Shown in pieces: positions 25,301-34,533 of a DNA stretch of 64,000 bases. The stretch is from Apostichopus japonicus. Its lineage: Eukaryota > Echinodermata > Holothuroidea > Aspidochirotida > Stichopodidae. Both the position numbers and the translations under genes were made by a program. Below the pieces are notes generated by a model. It was not told the origin of the DNA. It saw nothing but the letters and a program-made list of their open reading frames with translations, and ran no database searches. The stretch spans positions 26,734,054 through 26,798,053 of the forward strand of contig NC_092562.1 of NCBI RefSeq assembly GCF_037975245.1, in the 5' to 3' direction. Position 1 is the first letter of the stretch, and each line of letters opens with the position of its first letter.

Positions 25301-28300
25301 GTGGTCCTAATATTGAACCTTGAGGAACACCACAGCGGATTTCAGCATAGTCAGACATGGTCTTCTTATACGAAGTATACTGTAAACGTTTTGATAAGTA
25401 GCTGTCCATCCAGTTAAGGGTTGGTCCTCTAATACCGTAGAATGATAACTTGTTTAGCAGAATACGATGGTCAATGGTATCAAATGCTTTTGATAGATCT
25501 AAGAATATTCCAATACATGTTTTCTTCTTATCAAGGCTATCGTATAATTTATCAATGGCATCTGCCAGGGCAAGCTCAGTTGAGTGACCAGGGCGGAATC
25601 CATATTGTTCCTTGCAAAGTATGTCATTAGCATCTAGAAAATTTATTATTCTGTTGGACATGAGACGTTCGAGAATTTTGGAAAAGCATGATAGAATAGA
25701 GATTGGTCGGTAGTTCTCGTAGATATTGGATTCTCCTTTCTTAAAAATGGGTAAGACCTTAGCAATCTTCAGCTTGTCTGGGAATACCCCAGTGGTGAAC
25801 GATATGTTACAGATATGAGTAAGAGGGGTGACAATGAAAGGTAATACCTGCTTAACAATATCTGGCTTGAAATCATCATACCCAGCTGCCTTCTTTGGCT
25901 TTAAGCAATGATTCGCAACACGTAAGAGTTCCTCCTCCCTGACAGGGTAGGTGAAAATAGAGTTTCGCGTACTATTATTGCTATACATATGGTTGTTTGA
26001 TTTTGCAGTATGACTGATTTTGCTGGCAAGTGAGGGTCCAAGGTTAATGAAGAAATCGTTAAAACCGTTTGCAATGTCTTGATCGTCGCTGGTTTCGTGA
26101 TCGCCGTCTTTGAAAACAGATGGGTACGATGATTTCTTACGGTCTTTCTTAAGAACCTCATTGATTACGCCCCAGGTATCATTTACATTATTGTTACTAT
26201 CTTTGAATTTGTTATAAAAATATAACCTTTTAGAAAATCTTATTATGTGGTTTAACTTGTTTCGGTAAGCAACATAGATTTCTCTATTGCTATTTGTAGG
26301 AGCTTTTGAGTAAAGTCTGTAGAGATGGTTTTTTCTTTTAATAGATTTTAGTATACCCTTAGTAATCCATGGATGTTTTCTCTTGCGCCTATTTCCTTTA
26401 GTAATTAATAGATGAGGAAAACACTTATTATAAGTTAAATAAAAAGTGTTAAAAAATGAGTTGTAAGCTGAATTAGCATCAACTTTAGTTAACACCTCCT
26501 CCCATGTTTCCTTCTCAATGTCGTCGATAAATTCTGACATGTTGTGTCTGTTAAAATTTCGTATATGAAAGGGTTCTTTTGTCTTGTTTGTCCTGTCAAG
26601 AACCTTTAGGAATATAGGCATATGATCACTTAAATCAGTAATGAGTATGCCTGTAGTAAGAGAGGTATTAGCATTCGTTATAATGTTATCAATAATAGTA
26701 GCTGTATTACTACTAAAACGAGTAGGTTTTGTTATCGTAGGGTTAAAACCATACGAGTGCATAATGTTTAAAAAATCTCTAGACTTACTAAAATTGGACA
26801 AGTTAATGTTATAATCCCCCATAATATACGTAGTACTCTGGTGTTTGGTTATAGTGATCAATATGTTTTCCATGTGTGTGTTAAAATCAACCAATGAGCC
26901 ATTTGGTGGTCTATACACTACACCGATGATGGAATTCTCACGTTTACAAGGCTTTGTAATTTCAATAAACAATGACTCAATAGATTCATTAAATATTGAT
27001 AGATCAGGTCTACATTTATAACTAACATCATTACATATAAATAGGCAGATTCCTCCACCCCTTCTGGTTTCTCTGTGTCTTTCTTCAAGTGTATAATCCT
27101 CCATGTTGATAAGGGGGGAAATATTTTTGCCAAGCCAAGTTTCAGTAAACCCAATAACTGAGAAATGTTCGTCTAGTGTTGTAATGTATGAATATATATC
27201 GTCAAAATTTTTGTTGAGGCTACGACTGTTGAGGTGGAATATGGATACAGAATTACGTTGTGGTAAATTATTGAATGTATCAATATCATAGTACTTACAT
27301 GATACGTTGGTTTGACATGTAATAGTGTCATGACTATAGTTCACGTTTGGATTCAGAAGAGAAGCCATGTTGAAAGGTTGAAGGCAATTGAATGATGCGT
27401 TATCCACTCTTTTATATGTGTGAAATATCGTAAGTAATATTATATAAACAGCAACACTGATCATTTTGGCATAATTTCTTTAGGGTTCTTCAGTTTATTA
27501 ACGTTCCTTGTAGGTTTACTTTGATTCGATAAGTTCGTCCTTTTCTTGTATCGTACGGTTTGAAACTCTTCACTACTTGACACTTGTCTCTTTAGAGGCT
27601 TAGGATTGGGAGATTGAGTGGTACTACTTCTCGTAACCATGGATACCGTTGGTGCATTTTGTCCCAGTTCAGTCGCTTTAGATAGTGCAGTCCCTGTATA
27701 CTCCTTTTCTGGTGTTGGTTCTTTTACGGAGTCCATCGGTTCCTCTATTGTGTCTGGTGATTCGCTTCGGCGAGTTTCCTCTTCGTCCTTTGTGTTAGTC
27801 GGGTTCATGTCATTGTTCTCATCCTGTGTATTCTCGTTATTTTGAGGGCAATTATAGCTTTTGTGTCCCATTTCGTGGCAATTAAAGCATTCTACGTTTG
27901 GGCAATGGGATTCCGTGTGTCCTTGTCTGTTACAGATTTTGCATAAATACTTTGGACAATTTCGCATGATATGGTCATTACCAAGACACAAATTGCAAAC
28001 TTTAGACTGTCCATTATGCTTCAGTCTCATATGGACTTTGTTGATGACAATGGCATAAGGTAGGCTTTGGACTGACGATGGGAGCTCCAGACGAACATAT
28101 CGTATACCATTTTCAATGTTCGGGTATTCTGGATATGTCTTCCGATGCCATGATCCCTTTATGGTACATCCATATTCTTCCAATTTCTCCGTTAATTCTT
28201 CATCGTCCATGAAAGAAGGAACTCCAAATATACTCACAGTTAACAGCGATGTTGACACTCCTGACACATTACACTGGTCTCCTTTAATAATCACACCCGT

Positions 28301-31300
28301 AGTTTGTAACAAATCAGAGTCATTTCTATTCTTCAATGTGACAATCCAGCTCCCTGATGATTTGACACATCCCATAACATTATTCAATCCGATATCAGAT
28401 ATGATAGCATCAAGAACATCCTTTGAATCGTAGGAATTGTCAATGATTCTGACACTAGACTCCTTTAATGATGACATTTTACCACATTTCGCAAAACTCA
28501 TACCAGGTTAGAACCAACGTACGCCGCAAGGCGTCGTCGGTCAGGCTAGTAAAAAAACCAACCTTTTCGGACTCAGGAGTGTCACGACTTTGTATATTTC
28601 GGCTACAGTGTCTCTGGTGTTGTCCTAATATCTTTCCTATCTCCAAACTATATAACGGGATGTTTTAAATAGCAAAAAAACGGAAAGTTGTGACCATATG
28701 TGAAGTATACGTGTTACGTTACGTCCCGATCGTTAACCGATTCATTACAAACAGTTCATTACATATTCATTACAAACAGTGTTTCATTCTTACAGAGGTT
28801 ACAAGCGAAGCCCCTTTTGACTATGAAAATGTTATCAAAGATAGTGGGCATACCAACGTGGTACGATATGTTCCTTCTAAAGTACGCGAGGAATGCACTC
28901 CGTCAGCCACAGGAAATGATAACACCATTGATGGATATGAAATTCCATCTATCCATATTAGTGAAGGCGCTCAAGCAAAACAACAAATCAACAAAGATGT
29001 CCAAAAGTCGAAGGAAAAGCCAACTACGTACCTAAACAATTCTGATGATGAATTTTCTCCTAGACGACCGATGGCAATTTCTAGGTTTCCGTTGTTCATG
29101 AAAAGTTCTACCGCTAAAGAAATGATATCGGCTACCTTTAAGGTGAAGATAAATACATAAATCAAAATAGTCGTTGATTACCAGTAAGATATTATGAGTA
29201 ACGGTCCTCTATGAAAGATATAACCCAGAAAAGGAACTTTTACTAAAATGTCATTCCCGCTGTCTATGATGATCGGTTTGTTAGTGTGGACTTTGCACGA
29301 AAGTATTGGTTACAGAAAAATGATCAGTATTAACGAAAATAAATTATCACCATACTATAATATCATAACAACATGATGTCGTCCGTGGGTTAAATACTAA
29401 ACTGAATAAGTAGATGTTGTCCTGTATTCACCTGTGATTACAAAAAAAGGTACTTCATCACATAAAAGATATGCACTTGTTTTAAATCATAATAATATAT
29501 ATAATCGATAGATATGCGCCCATTATTGAAATGTCTTGCTCGTTTATACATGCATAAAGAATATTGTCATTGAGAGTGCAAAACAGGACCACGTGTACCT
29601 AAAATGGATGAACACAACGCGATTATCAGAGACATGCGGCATCTAAAGTATTAATGGACTAACCGAGGATATGATTGTTCTCAGCAGGCAGGAGAAGAAA
29701 AACAGAAACACAGAATATGACAAAATAGATACAATTACCACTATCGGGTAGAACCAAAATGCACGCGATACAAAGACTAATACTTGTATTTGCATACGAT
29801 ATTTTGACATATTTCGTCACCGCCTGAGAAAAAAATGCAGAATTTGACATTCATTATAATGGTATTGTCTTTTTTTCACAATAATCGTGCCCTTTATACA
29901 GTGAAATGTCACCTAACTTAATAAATTATTTTCACTTTCTTTTAATTTTGAGGCAGTATTTATTGTTAGTACTGTAACATATTGTTTTCGTGTTTATGTT
30001 GAAGCGTTTGGAAGAAGTAAGCCCCAGCACAAATGACAGTTCATTCTCCGGGGCTTCCCCTGGAAACTTGCACAAGAACAGATTTGGAGATATTGTACCA
30101 TGTGAGTACCTCAACGAGCAAGAACAAATTAATGAAAGCTGCTTGTTCATAATAAAGAAGGCTGTTACAAGAAAATAACCAATCAAATACATAAATATTC
30201 ATCGAAACAACTATGCACCCATTAATAATTTCATAATGATAAAACAAGGGTGACATTTTTGTGCACGTAGTGTCAGTGTAATTTGTCAAACGTTTCATGA
30301 AAGGTTTATATGGAAGCCAATTAATATGACAACATGCATTCGTTAGTCAGCTGATGAACTTCGGGATTAAGGCAAAGCGTCAACTTTGACAACAAACTTA
30401 GGAAAGCGGGATAGTAAACAAAGGAAAATTTCGAAAATGGATTGTCAGACACAACCTAAAGTATTGAGAATAACTAATATCTTCTCTGTGTAGTCCATTT
30501 TAATGTCATATTTAAAACTTCTTTTCCCAGTGGACAACCATCGACCTATGTTGAAATCCATGTGTCTCACTCAGGGAGGAAACGATTACATTAACGCGTC
30601 TATTGTGAATGTAAGCTTTTAAAATAATTAAATTCAGTGCTCTAAGTTCAAGCTAAGGCGAGAAATACATTGGCTAGTTCGATAGTAAAACCAGTAAAAT
30701 CAGGTTAACATGTCATGTACACTACCATCTGAGCTACACGAGCCGTGATTGCCATCGCTGTGTAGGAAATTGCTTTGCTGGGATCGCATGCTATCCAATT
30801 GGATAATTTAAATAACATCGATTAAAGCACCTAATTATTTTAATGGGGGAACAATTCTATTGAAGTACTTTTCATCTTTTTAAATAAATGCAATTAATAA
30901 CAGATTTAGGAGATCGATCAAACCGATGATTGTTTTTCGGAATACGCAAAGCGCTATATTTGTACTGTTTAAAAAAAAAATTAATTTCATTATCTTCAGA
31001 TTTCTGGATTGAACCAAACCTTGATTATGACACAGGCACCTTTGTCGACTACTGTTGAAGACTTTTGGCGACTCGTGTTTGACTATCATTGTCAGACGAT
31101 TATTATGTTGAATGAGTCAGACTCCGAAAATCATGTAATTCATTCAAATATTCTACTTTTCTTAGTATAACTATTTCTCGCTTCGAACGTTAGGGTACAT
31201 ACTTGTTAGTACTTGTCTCTTCTGGTGTTTTCTATTGCGTTACTAACATTGGAACAATCATTCGTAAGTTTAATTCACTGACAATATTTGTATTGTATCA

Positions 31301-34300
31301 TAACACAGGATGCTATCAAATATTGGCCAGAGGTAAACGACATCAAGATCGGAACAATGACAATATCCACGTGCCTCATTGAGAAAAAACAGCTTTATAC
31401 AGTCCATGAATGTACGGTTGCCCACCTATCGTATAGGGTAAGATACTTATATGCTCATAACTTATTTTGATTGACTAGCTTTACTACTACTATTATTTGT
31501 ATTCACAATTAACCTCAAATCAAAAGGACCCCTCGTTAAGAGCCATACTGTTCCATTCTTTTCGTTTTGCTTTCAGGAATCGATCAAGGTTAAACGCTTC
31601 ATTCTAAACAACTGGCCAAAGAGTGGTGATAGCTTGATACCGCTTATACATTTCATCACAGCTACAGGATTTGGAGATCGCGGTGCAACATTAGTTCATT
31701 GCATGTAAGTTCTTAATCTGGTATTGAAAGGTGTAAACACTTACATAAACATGCAAATCATATCATAATTGCCTTCGGAACAATTATAACAAAATAAGTA
31801 ATAATTGTACAACTAATATGAAAAAGTAAAACAGAACACTTTTTGCAGCAGTATAATGCCAAGGCAAACAGTAATGATGTCTCAGTTTTCTCTAACTTGA
31901 TGATCCTAACTACACAAAATATTTTCTCAATATCTCTATAATTAAACACGGATGGATGACGTGGCATGATTCGTTACCATTGTCAGTACCCGAATCTACT
32001 GTTGACGGGTCATTCGAATATGTATGCTATGTTTGGTACATGTAAACGTGGGCCATGTATTATTTCTATGTTTGCTGTTCTTAGTAAAAATGACAATTCT
32101 AAGTTTGATATTATCGTATGTGTTTTGTCGCAATTTAGTTTTGTATAAATGGCGAATTCGAATCCACTTTTGACAAGTTGTTCAAACCGGTATACTATGT
32201 GTGGTACATGTAAACGTACCTCATGTATTTTCCTTAAGTACTTTGCTGTACTTAGCAAAATCAATGTTTAAATTGATAGTAACTTATGTGTTTTGGGACA
32301 ATTTTGTTTTGCAGAGATGGGGCATCCAGAAGTGGAGTGTATGCGACTGTTTGTTCTGAGATCAATAGGATAAAAAAGCGACAAACGATACATGTGTTCG
32401 ACACTGTTAAAAATATCAAAGTGAGCAACCCCAATGCGATTATCACAAAGGTATGTCGTAACATCAATAAAATATTACGATAGTACAGTATATAATACAG
32501 TAAATATTAGCTTCAGAAGACTTTGCTGGTGCTTCTGTAAAGAATAGTGGCCTACTATAATCACCATGTAACCTCCCGCCTATACCCAACATTAAAATAA
32601 TATAAATTAGCAAAACATACACCAAAAACCATATGCATGGCATCATAGTGTTATTCATTCCTATTTACACATTAAACATAAGCGCAGAAACTATTGAAAA
32701 CTAATCAATTTCCAGAAATAAATTTGGACAGAATTGACCAGTTCACAATGTCTACATAGCTGGGTATCCTTATTTTTATCTCATAAATTGACCGATATTG
32801 TTAACAAATACTATGTGAATTTAAGGCTAAACTGATGATGACGTCGACTCCTTTGTCAAGATATTAATGTTCATAATTTTTTTTTTTTTTTTACCAAGAC
32901 ATGTTCGTTTATCTGTATATTAACAATATGGTACACTTGGATGACATCAAAAACATTTAGATCTTGACAAATTTGTATTACATTGTAGTGACAGTTTGAT
33001 AAGGAACTTTGTTTGTGTTGCATATGAGGTGCTGACCTATTCTTATGTCTCTTATATTATAATCAGGTCACTTTAATTGATGAAGGTTCATTTCTTAAAA
33101 CGTAAAAGTTGTTTATAAAATCAACTTTGGACTGATAACTATGGTTGTTAAGGGTCCACAGCATATCAACAGTAATTTTGAGCCTAAAGACATTTTTCAA
33201 CGCACTCCGGTACACAGGCATAACACCATTGTTCTTTTGTGACAAGAATTCTGTTTATGTTATAGTTTGTTAAAACTTTAAGTAAAATTGATTTATGTGT
33301 ATGGAATTGCTCTAACAAACTTTAGAAAGCACCATATTATTTAAATATTAAATTTGTCATTTCTTGGGAGTATCCACTTTGCTTGTGCCAAGTGTTTTGC
33401 ACTTACTGATATCATTTGCTCCGACTTATATTTTCAAGATTTAGTGTGGACTTTGTGCTGAAAGTTATGTCAAACAATAGGTTACGTTGATGTTATTAGA
33501 GGCTAATATATAACGTCAAAAAAGAACCGGTTTTTCATACACGTTTAATTTGAAATATAAAAATTGTATCCAAGTGTAAAATAGTGTTTACATGATTTTA
33601 TCATTACAATGTAACTAAAGCATTTTACATAATATGAGGTAAATCAACAAAATACTACTGATAAATACAACAGCTGATATATGATAGAGTAGGCCTATAC
33701 GTAATTTTGACCAGGTCCAAGGTTAATAAAACTACCAGTGATTGCAAGGAATACATTCTACTGAAAGTTTGCTTGGAAGTTAATTTGATAAAAGCCAATG
33801 TGTGAAGAATCCACTACAAAGGCATAAACATAATGTGTCATGTTGTTATGTCATCACGTTTTCATGTAACTATAAACTTATGTTTCCTGTTTTTTATGCT
33901 CATATCTAAATGTGTGACGTTATTGGTAATTTTATCTTTGGCCTTTACCAAACATTGACAGAAGTTTCCCAACAAAAAACATATCAATTTACCAATAAAT
34001 AGTAAAATATTACCCAAGTATTTTATGGTTGTTTGGTTAAATGTAGATATAATATTATTTAACAAACCGTTGGGTAAACCAGTAGCCAACTGCAGTTGAG
34101 AAAATATTGACAGTTGGTTGGATACGCAAGTGACCCTTGTTTTTTTTTAAAGAGTGCACGCAGTCACTGGTTAATTCCTTCTTTGCACATTTTATGAATA
34201 GAATTTCCGAGATCAATGTATTGCAGAATTGGTCATTGATGGTGACAGGTTTTAATATTTATATTCGTTACTACGTAGTTATCCCACTTTTGTGTAGCAT

Positions 34301-34473
34301 TTCAAACGTGTCATTCGAAGACACCTGTTATTTCGTTTACAACATACTGCTGTGATAGTTATAGCAACGTTTAACCATCCATGTGTTTTCTTTTTCAGGA
34401 GGATTACATGATGTGTCATCAACTTCTCAACTGCTACCTAACAGAAATGCAAGATTATGAAGTGATTGTGTAG
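22072..34473 (+). CDS. Gene 2: single-domain receptor-type pseudophosphatase (multi-exon)
   Basis: Exons: 22072-22396 (FN3), 23313-23388 (membrane helix), 23468-23535, 28796-29142 (cytoplasmic linker), 30005-30101, 30531-30610, 31000-31134, 31309-31437, 31577-31704, 32315-32450, 34399-34473 (stop). The PTP domain matches domain 2 of Gene 1 in order, phase and nearly in length for all seven exons. The domain 1 exons are absent. The WPD motif reads WPK, the signature reads HCIDGASRSG and the Q loop lacks glutamine, so catalysis is unlikely. It should act at the membrane as a binding or scaffold receptor. No start codon with signal peptide was found upstream, and the FN3 exon carries one extra base, so as read the gene is 5'-incomplete or damaged. 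All PTP exons are open, which argues against an old pseudogene. Confidence 0.85.
23313..23388 (+). CDS. Gene 2 exon: transmembrane helix
   Basis: Encodes about 25 hydrophobic residues ([20 protein letters not shown]), in phase 1 from the FN3 exon and phase 2 out. The next exon supplies the positively charged stop-transfer side. Confidence 0.88.
23468..23535 (+). CDS. Gene 2 exon: basic juxtamembrane segment
   Basis: 22 full codons, [20 protein letters not shown], rich in Lys and Arg as expected just inside the membrane. It ends in phase 1 at a GTATAT donor. The following 5.3-kb intron holds an antisense LINE. Confidence 0.85.
24414..27464 (-). CDS. LINE ORF2 protein (endonuclease and reverse transcriptase)
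   Basis: 1016 residues. The N-terminal apurinic-like endonuclease has [23 protein letters not shown] and SDHMPIF, which carry the catalytic acids and His. The reverse transcriptase follows, with [12 protein letters not shown] (motif A), [14 protein letters not shown] (motif B) and FADDTSIF (motif C, catalytic Asp pair). The C terminus has the usual thumb-like region and no extra domain that I recognise. It nicks the target and copies the RNA there. It starts inside the ORF1 stop (ATGA), suggesting translation by termination and re-initiation. The reading frame is uninterrupted. Confidence 0.95.
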   Translation of the reverse strand: MISVAVYIILLTIFHTYKRVDNASFNCLQPFNMASLLNPNVNYSHDTITCQTNVSCKYYDIDTFNNLPQRNSVSIFHLNSRSLNKNFDDIYSYITTLDEHFSVIGFTETWLGKNISPLINMEDYTLEERHRETRRGGGICLFICNDVSYKCRPDLSIFNESIESLFIEITKPCKRENSIIGVVYRPPNGSLVDFNTHMENILITITKHQSTTYIMGDYNINLSNFSKSRDFLNIMHSYGFNPTITKPTRFSSNTATIIDNIITNANTSLTTGILITDLSDHMPIFLKVLDRTNKTKEPFHIRNFNRHNMSEFIDDIEKETWEEVLTKVDANSAYNSFFNTFYLTYNKCFPHLLITKGNRRKRKHPWITKGILKSIKRKNHLYRLYSKAPTNSNREIYVAYRNKLNHIIRFSKRLYFYNKFKDSNNNVNDTWGVINEVLKKDRKKSSYPSVFKDGDHETSDDQDIANGFNDFFINLGPSLASKISHTAKSNNHMYSNNSTRNSIFTYPVREEELLRVANHCLKPKKAAGYDDFKPDIVKQVLPFIVTPLTHICNISFTTGVFPDKLKIAKVLPIFKKGESNIYENYRPISILSCFSKILERLMSNRIINFLDANDILCKEQYGFRPGHSTELALADAIDKLYDSLDKKKTCIGIFLDLSKAFDTIDHRILLNKLSFYGIRGPTLNWMDSYLSKRLQYTSYKKTMSDYAEIRCGVPQGSILGPLLFIIYINDICHISNIAKTILFADDTSIFFESNNLNTLHDIVSMELNQFNDWFATNKLSLNLDKTSYIVFNKSKSFSWKKDILMDGKPIKHVHSIKFLGVYIDSKLTWCEHISNIANTVAKNVGIISKLKHYFPQNILRMLYQTLVFPHFSYCSIIWSGTHNVYLHPLEILQKKVIRHITHSEYREHTSSLFKLLNLLKFNDIVRLNVATFFYKAWNGLLPAAFHDLFTINSAIHSHRTRSAGQAHHNLCNTTFGTLSLKNRAMRTWNDLTATIKSKPSKETFRKALKKEVISQY
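27461..28501 (-). CDS. LINE ORF1 protein (RRM-like plus three CCHC zinc knuckles)
   Basis: 346 residues. The middle part (around [19 protein letters not shown]) looks like an RRM fold. It is followed by three zinc knuckles of C-x2-C-x4-H-x4-C type starting [18 protein letters not shown] and CFNCHEMGH. The tail is Ser/Thr/Glu-rich and then basic. Such type I ORF1 proteins bind element RNA and form the transposition particle with ORF2. The stop codon overlaps the start of ORF2 in the sequence ATGA. Confidence 0.9.
   Translation of the reverse strand: MSFAKCGKMSSLKESSVRIIDNSYDSKDVLDAIISDIGLNNVMGCVKSSGSWIVTLKNRNDSDLLQTTGVIIKGDQCNVSGVSTSLLTVSIFGVPSFMDDEELTEKLEEYGCTIKGSWHRKTYPEYPNIENGIRYVRLELPSSVQSLPYAIVINKVHMRLKHNGQSKVCNLCLGNDHIMRNCPKYLCKICNRQGHTESHCPNVECFNCHEMGHKSYNCPQNNENTQDENNDMNPTNTKDEEETRRSESPDTIEEPMDSVKEPTPEKEYTGTALSKATELGQNAPTVSMVTRSSTTQSPNPKPLKRQVSSSEEFQTVRYKKRTNLSNQSKPTRNVNKLKNPKEIMPK
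28796..29142 (+). CDS. Gene 2 exon: cytoplasmic linker
   Basis: 115 codons, mostly polar. It contains FDYENV (tyrosine motif at 28822-28833) and ends [19 protein letters not shown]. That end parallels the Gene 1 exon at 247 (RPAPIAVKQLESFMKN), so it is the juxtamembrane exon that normally precedes domain 1. Confidence 0.85.
29143..30004. other. Gene 2 intron (0.86 kb)
   Basis: This is where domain 1 exons would be expected between linker and PTP domain. I see none of the domain 1 motifs (DFWRMIW, WPD, HCSAG) in it. Confidence 0.7.
30005..30101 (+). CDS. Gene 2 exon: start of PTP domain
   Basis: Encodes [13 protein letters not shown] and [11 protein letters not shown]. Phase 0 in and phase 1 out, as in the Gene 1 exon at 6071. 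The acceptor (ttatgttgaag) is weaker than the others. Confidence 0.83.
30531..30610 (+). CDS. Gene 2 exon: DYINASIVN
   Basis: Reads DNHRPMLKS and then [10 protein letters not shown]. It resembles domain 2 of Gene 1 (ENKRPFIQS and NYINA) more than domain 1 (DHSRVVLQK). Confidence 0.88.
31000..31134 (+). CDS. Gene 2 exon: DFWRLVFDY
   Basis: 45 codons with [20 protein letters not shown] and IIMLNESDS. Length equals the Gene 1 domain 2 exon at 6764, and the TVEDFWRL block is shared with it. Confidence 0.92.
31309..31437 (+). CDS. Gene 2 exon: AIKYWPE
   Basis: 43 codons. The conserved Cys-x-x-YWPD is changed to AIKYWPE. The remainder is beta-strand-like, with a Cys-rich patch around VHECTVAHL. 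Confidence 0.9.
31577..31704 (+). CDS. Gene 2 exon: WPK in place of WPD
   Basis: [20 protein letters not shown] shows the loop with lysine where the catalytic aspartate belongs. It ends TLVHC with the split codon of the signature motif. Confidence 0.92.
32315..32450 (+). CDS. Gene 2 exon: HCIDGASRSG signature
   Basis: Completes [12 protein letters not shown]: Cys and Arg remain, but the usual SAGxGRTG is altered. The Q-loop region reads AIITK, without glutamine. Confidence 0.92.
32451..34398. other. Last Gene 2 intron (1.9 kb)
   Basis: Non-coding, with T runs around 32878. No exon or transposon recognised. Confidence 0.5.
34399..34473 (+). CDS. Gene 2 terminal exon
   Basis: 24 codons ([10 protein letters not shown], tail DYEVIV) and TAG. 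The -VIV end is a possible hydrophobic PDZ ligand, and the sequence differs from the EYANI tail of Gene 1. Confidence 0.9.
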   Translation, partial: EDYMMCHQLLNCYLTEMQDYEVIV

Positions 34474-34527
34474 TCCTAACCTGCTCAAGAATCTTTAAAA
34501 CAACGTCCTTATTATTGCAAGCCTGCT

Positions 34528-34533
34528 AATAAA
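34528..34533 (+). promoter_or_regulatory. Polyadenylation signal AATAAA, Gene 2
   Basis: AATAAA 55 bases after the stop codon. Confidence 0.55.

Larger units (their letters stand above)
24180..28660 (-). mobile_element. Apparently full-length non-LTR retrotransposon (LINE), antisense in Gene 2 intron
   Basis: Two intact ORFs on the minus strand. About 160 bases of 5' leader precede the first ORF. The 3' end (low coordinates) finishes in repeats of AAATC instead of poly-A, the habit of CR1/L2-like elements. An AAAG run at 24296-24316 lies in the 3' UTR. Boundaries are approximate and no target-site duplication was found by eye. Both frames are open, so the copy is young and may be competent. 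Confidence 0.88.

Noticed and set aside
25442-28433. Several + strand ORFs of 62 to 105 residues
   Set aside because: They are shadows of the two LINE ORFs on the minus strand.
23536-30004. Possible hidden PTP domain 1 exons of Gene 2
   Set aside because: None of the domain 1 motifs was found on the + strand. The interval is LINE plus one linker exon and non-coding sequence.
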